Source: an uncultured Actinoplanes sp.
Lineage (GTDB): Bacteria > Actinomycetota > Actinomycetes > Mycobacteriales > Micromonosporaceae
Direction: 5' to 3'
DNA length: 5,892 nucleotides
Assembly: GCA_934667465.1 (NCBI GenBank)
Contig: CAKUMG010000419.1
Span: forward strand, 1 to 5,892
Shown: one piece after another, positions 4,679 to 5,892 of the stretch
Numbering within the stretch: position 1 is the first letter of the stretch
How the letters are laid out: every line of letters starts with the position of its first letter
Notes under the pieces: generated by a model
What the model saw: the letters and a program-made list of their open reading frames with translations, nothing else
Told to the model about the DNA's origin: nothing
Database searches by the model: none
Translations under genes and position numbers: made by a program

Positions 4679-5892
4679 TCACCCCCGGCGGGGCCGGCGC
4701 GGCAGGGCGGCCATCGGGACGACGTCCGCGGCGATCCGGGCGCAGAGCATGGCCGCCCACGAGTGCGGGGTGGCCGGCTTGCCGTCGAGCGACACGATCG
4801 GCAGCTCCAGGCCCAGCACCGTGGCCGGGTCCGAGGTGATGTCGACGTTGTGCACCACCAGGGCCTCCACCTCGCCGAGCGTGCGCAGGTGCCGGGCCGT
4901 GTCCGCGGTCTTGCGGGTCGCGTCGACCACCGCCCAGACCGCGGTCGCGCCGATGGCCCTGCTCATGTCCTCGAGCCGGATCGGATCGGTGCGGCCCACC
5001 GTCGCGTCGACCAGCACGATCCAGGCGTGGTCCGCGTTCTGCAGCTTCTCCGCCTTGGTCCTGGCGGTCTCCGGGTCGCCCAGCAGCCGCGACGAGTGCA
5101 GGCCGGTCCCGGCCGCGGTAGGGCTGCCCAGCAGCAGGTGTGCCTGGTCCAGGCCGGCCTCCTCGCACAGTTTGCGCCCGATCGGCAGCGCGTGGTCGAG
5201 GTCCCCGGCGAGGATCAGGATCTCGCCGGGCGCGTCCGGGATCGCCGGGGGCGAGGGGCGCGCGGCGAGCACGCTCAGCACCCCGGCGTAGGTGTCGCCG
5301 CCGGTGATCTGGGCGGCGAGATCCTCGGGCATGCCGACCCGCAGGAGGTTCTGCTGCACCTGGTCCCAGTGCCCCGGCGGCATGGACGGCATCGGCGGGA
5401 CGGAGGTCGGGGTGAGCATGGTCCCCGGGACGGGCGCCGCCGGGGTGTGCCGGTCCAGGCCCAGACCGCCGAGCTGTTCGACCAGGCTCGTGGGCGTGGC
5501 CGCCGGCGAGGTGGGAGCGAGACCGTACGCCGCAGCCGGCGACCGTGGCGGCGCCGGGCTCTGCGCCGCCCGGGCCGCGGCGGGGTTCGGCGTGACCGGG
5601 CTGTCGTCCACGCCAAGGCCCCCCATCAGCTCGGCCAGCGACGGCACCGGCGGCAGTGGCCGGGTCGCGTGCCCGTGCCCGCCGCCGTTGACGGGCGCGC
5701 CGGTCGCCTGGGCGGGCCGGAACGGCTTCACCGACGGGCCGTCGTCGTCCTGCGGCGCCCCGGGCTTCGGCCGCTGGTACGCCTCCGCCCGGTCCAGATT
5801 CGCCATGAGCTCGGCGAACGCGGACTGCGGATCGGCGAGCCCCCGTTCGGGAGAGGCTCCCGGCGCCGCGGGAGCCCCGAGCCCCCCGGAGC
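4679..5892 (-). CDS. Large protein with disordered N-terminus and degenerate FlhF/SRP-type GTPase-like domain (5' end outside window)
   Basis: Residue numbers count from the Met at 5804-5806. The frame stays open for 28 more codons to the window edge, that Met has no ribosome binding site, and the residues before it (QSAFAEL) continue a repeated motif, so the true start probably lies outside. Residues 10-145 are low-complexity Pro/Ala/Gly, probably disordered, with short motifs SLAELMGGLGVDD (56-68) and SLVEQLGGLGLD (107-118). Residues 146-182 (WDQVQQNLLRVGMPEDLAAQI...) resemble the helical N domain of SRP-family GTPases. Residues 195-366 follow G-domain order: strand EILILAG (195-201), DHAWIVLVDATVGRTD (259-274) like the DTAGR box, AVWAVVDATRKTAD (289-302) like the strand leading to the G4 box, VVHNVD (317-322) where TKLD is expected, and LPIVSLDGKPATPHSW (335-350) like the closing GQ.VP.D box. 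The P-loop lysine is absent, so GTP hydrolysis is unlikely. Family assignment is by pattern reading only. Confidence 0.6.
   Translation of the reverse strand, partial: SGGLGAPAAPGASPERGLADPQSAFAELMANLDRAEAYQRPKPGAPQDDDGPSVKPFRPAQATGAPVNGGGHGHATRPLPPVPSLAELMGGLGVDDSPVTPNPAAARAAQSPAPPRSPAAAYGLAPTSPAATPTSLVEQLGGLGLDRHTPAAPVPGTMLTPTSVPPMPSMPPGHWDQVQQNLLRVGMPEDLAAQITGGDTYAGVLSVLAARPSPPAIPDAPGEILILAGDLDHALPIGRKLCEEAGLDQAHLLLGSPTAAGTGLHSSRLLGDPETARTKAEKLQNADHAWIVLVDATVGRTDPIRLEDMSRAIGATAVWAVVDATRKTADTARHLRTLGEVEALVVHNVDITSDPATVLGLELPIVSLDGKPATPHSWAAMLCARIAADVVPMAALPRRPRRG

Noticed and set aside
1..5892. tRNA, rRNA, CRISPR arrays, insertion sequences, attachment sites, or prophage genes
   Set aside because: No cloverleaf, regular spacer-repeat array, transposase motif or terminal inverted repeats were seen on either strand; the genes share one compositional style, with local AT-rich patches only.

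Overview
The window is GC-rich (G or C at almost every third codon position, GTG starts, Ala/Arg/Pro-rich proteins). It looks like chromosome of a motile actinomycete. A zoospore-forming member of the Micromonosporaceae such as Actinoplanes is a reasonable guess, but that is inference from composition plus chemotaxis genes, not a species identification.

Positions 1-2597 (+ strand) are the 3' part of a tightly packed chemotaxis operon: cheR, cheY, a CheX-type phosphatase gene, a second cheY, and a second, more divergent CheX/CheC-like gene. Junctions are ATGA overlaps or gaps of 6-7 bases. A strong GC-rich hairpin at 2629-2662 ends the unit. CheR methylates chemoreceptors for adaptation. The CheY proteins would carry phosphate from a CheA encoded elsewhere to the flagellar switch, and the CheX-like proteins would remove it. 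The notable point is that regulator and phosphatase come as two successive pairs, suggesting two separately tuned output branches.

Positions 2690-3250 (+) hold a small two-gene unit of unknown function: an acidic 63-residue protein followed by an overlapping basic 99-residue protein. A leader with near-identical direct repeats and a strong ribosome binding site precedes it. It converges on a minus-strand sulfotransferase gene (3306-4340), and a shared imperfect hairpin lies between them.

Positions 4341-4428 form a short AT-rich intergenic island that probably carries the sulfotransferase promoter. Further right, on the minus strand, a large protein gene enters from outside the window (4679-5892, 5' end missing) and is followed 4 bases later by a small two-helix membrane protein gene (4429-4674). 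The large protein has a disordered Pro/Ala-rich N-terminal part with three copies of a short acidic/leucine motif. Its C-terminal region reads like the N and G domains of an SRP-family GTPase (FlhF/FtsY type) in which the P-loop and the TKxD box have been lost. This apparent pseudo-GTPase with its membrane partner is the least ordinary item in the window.
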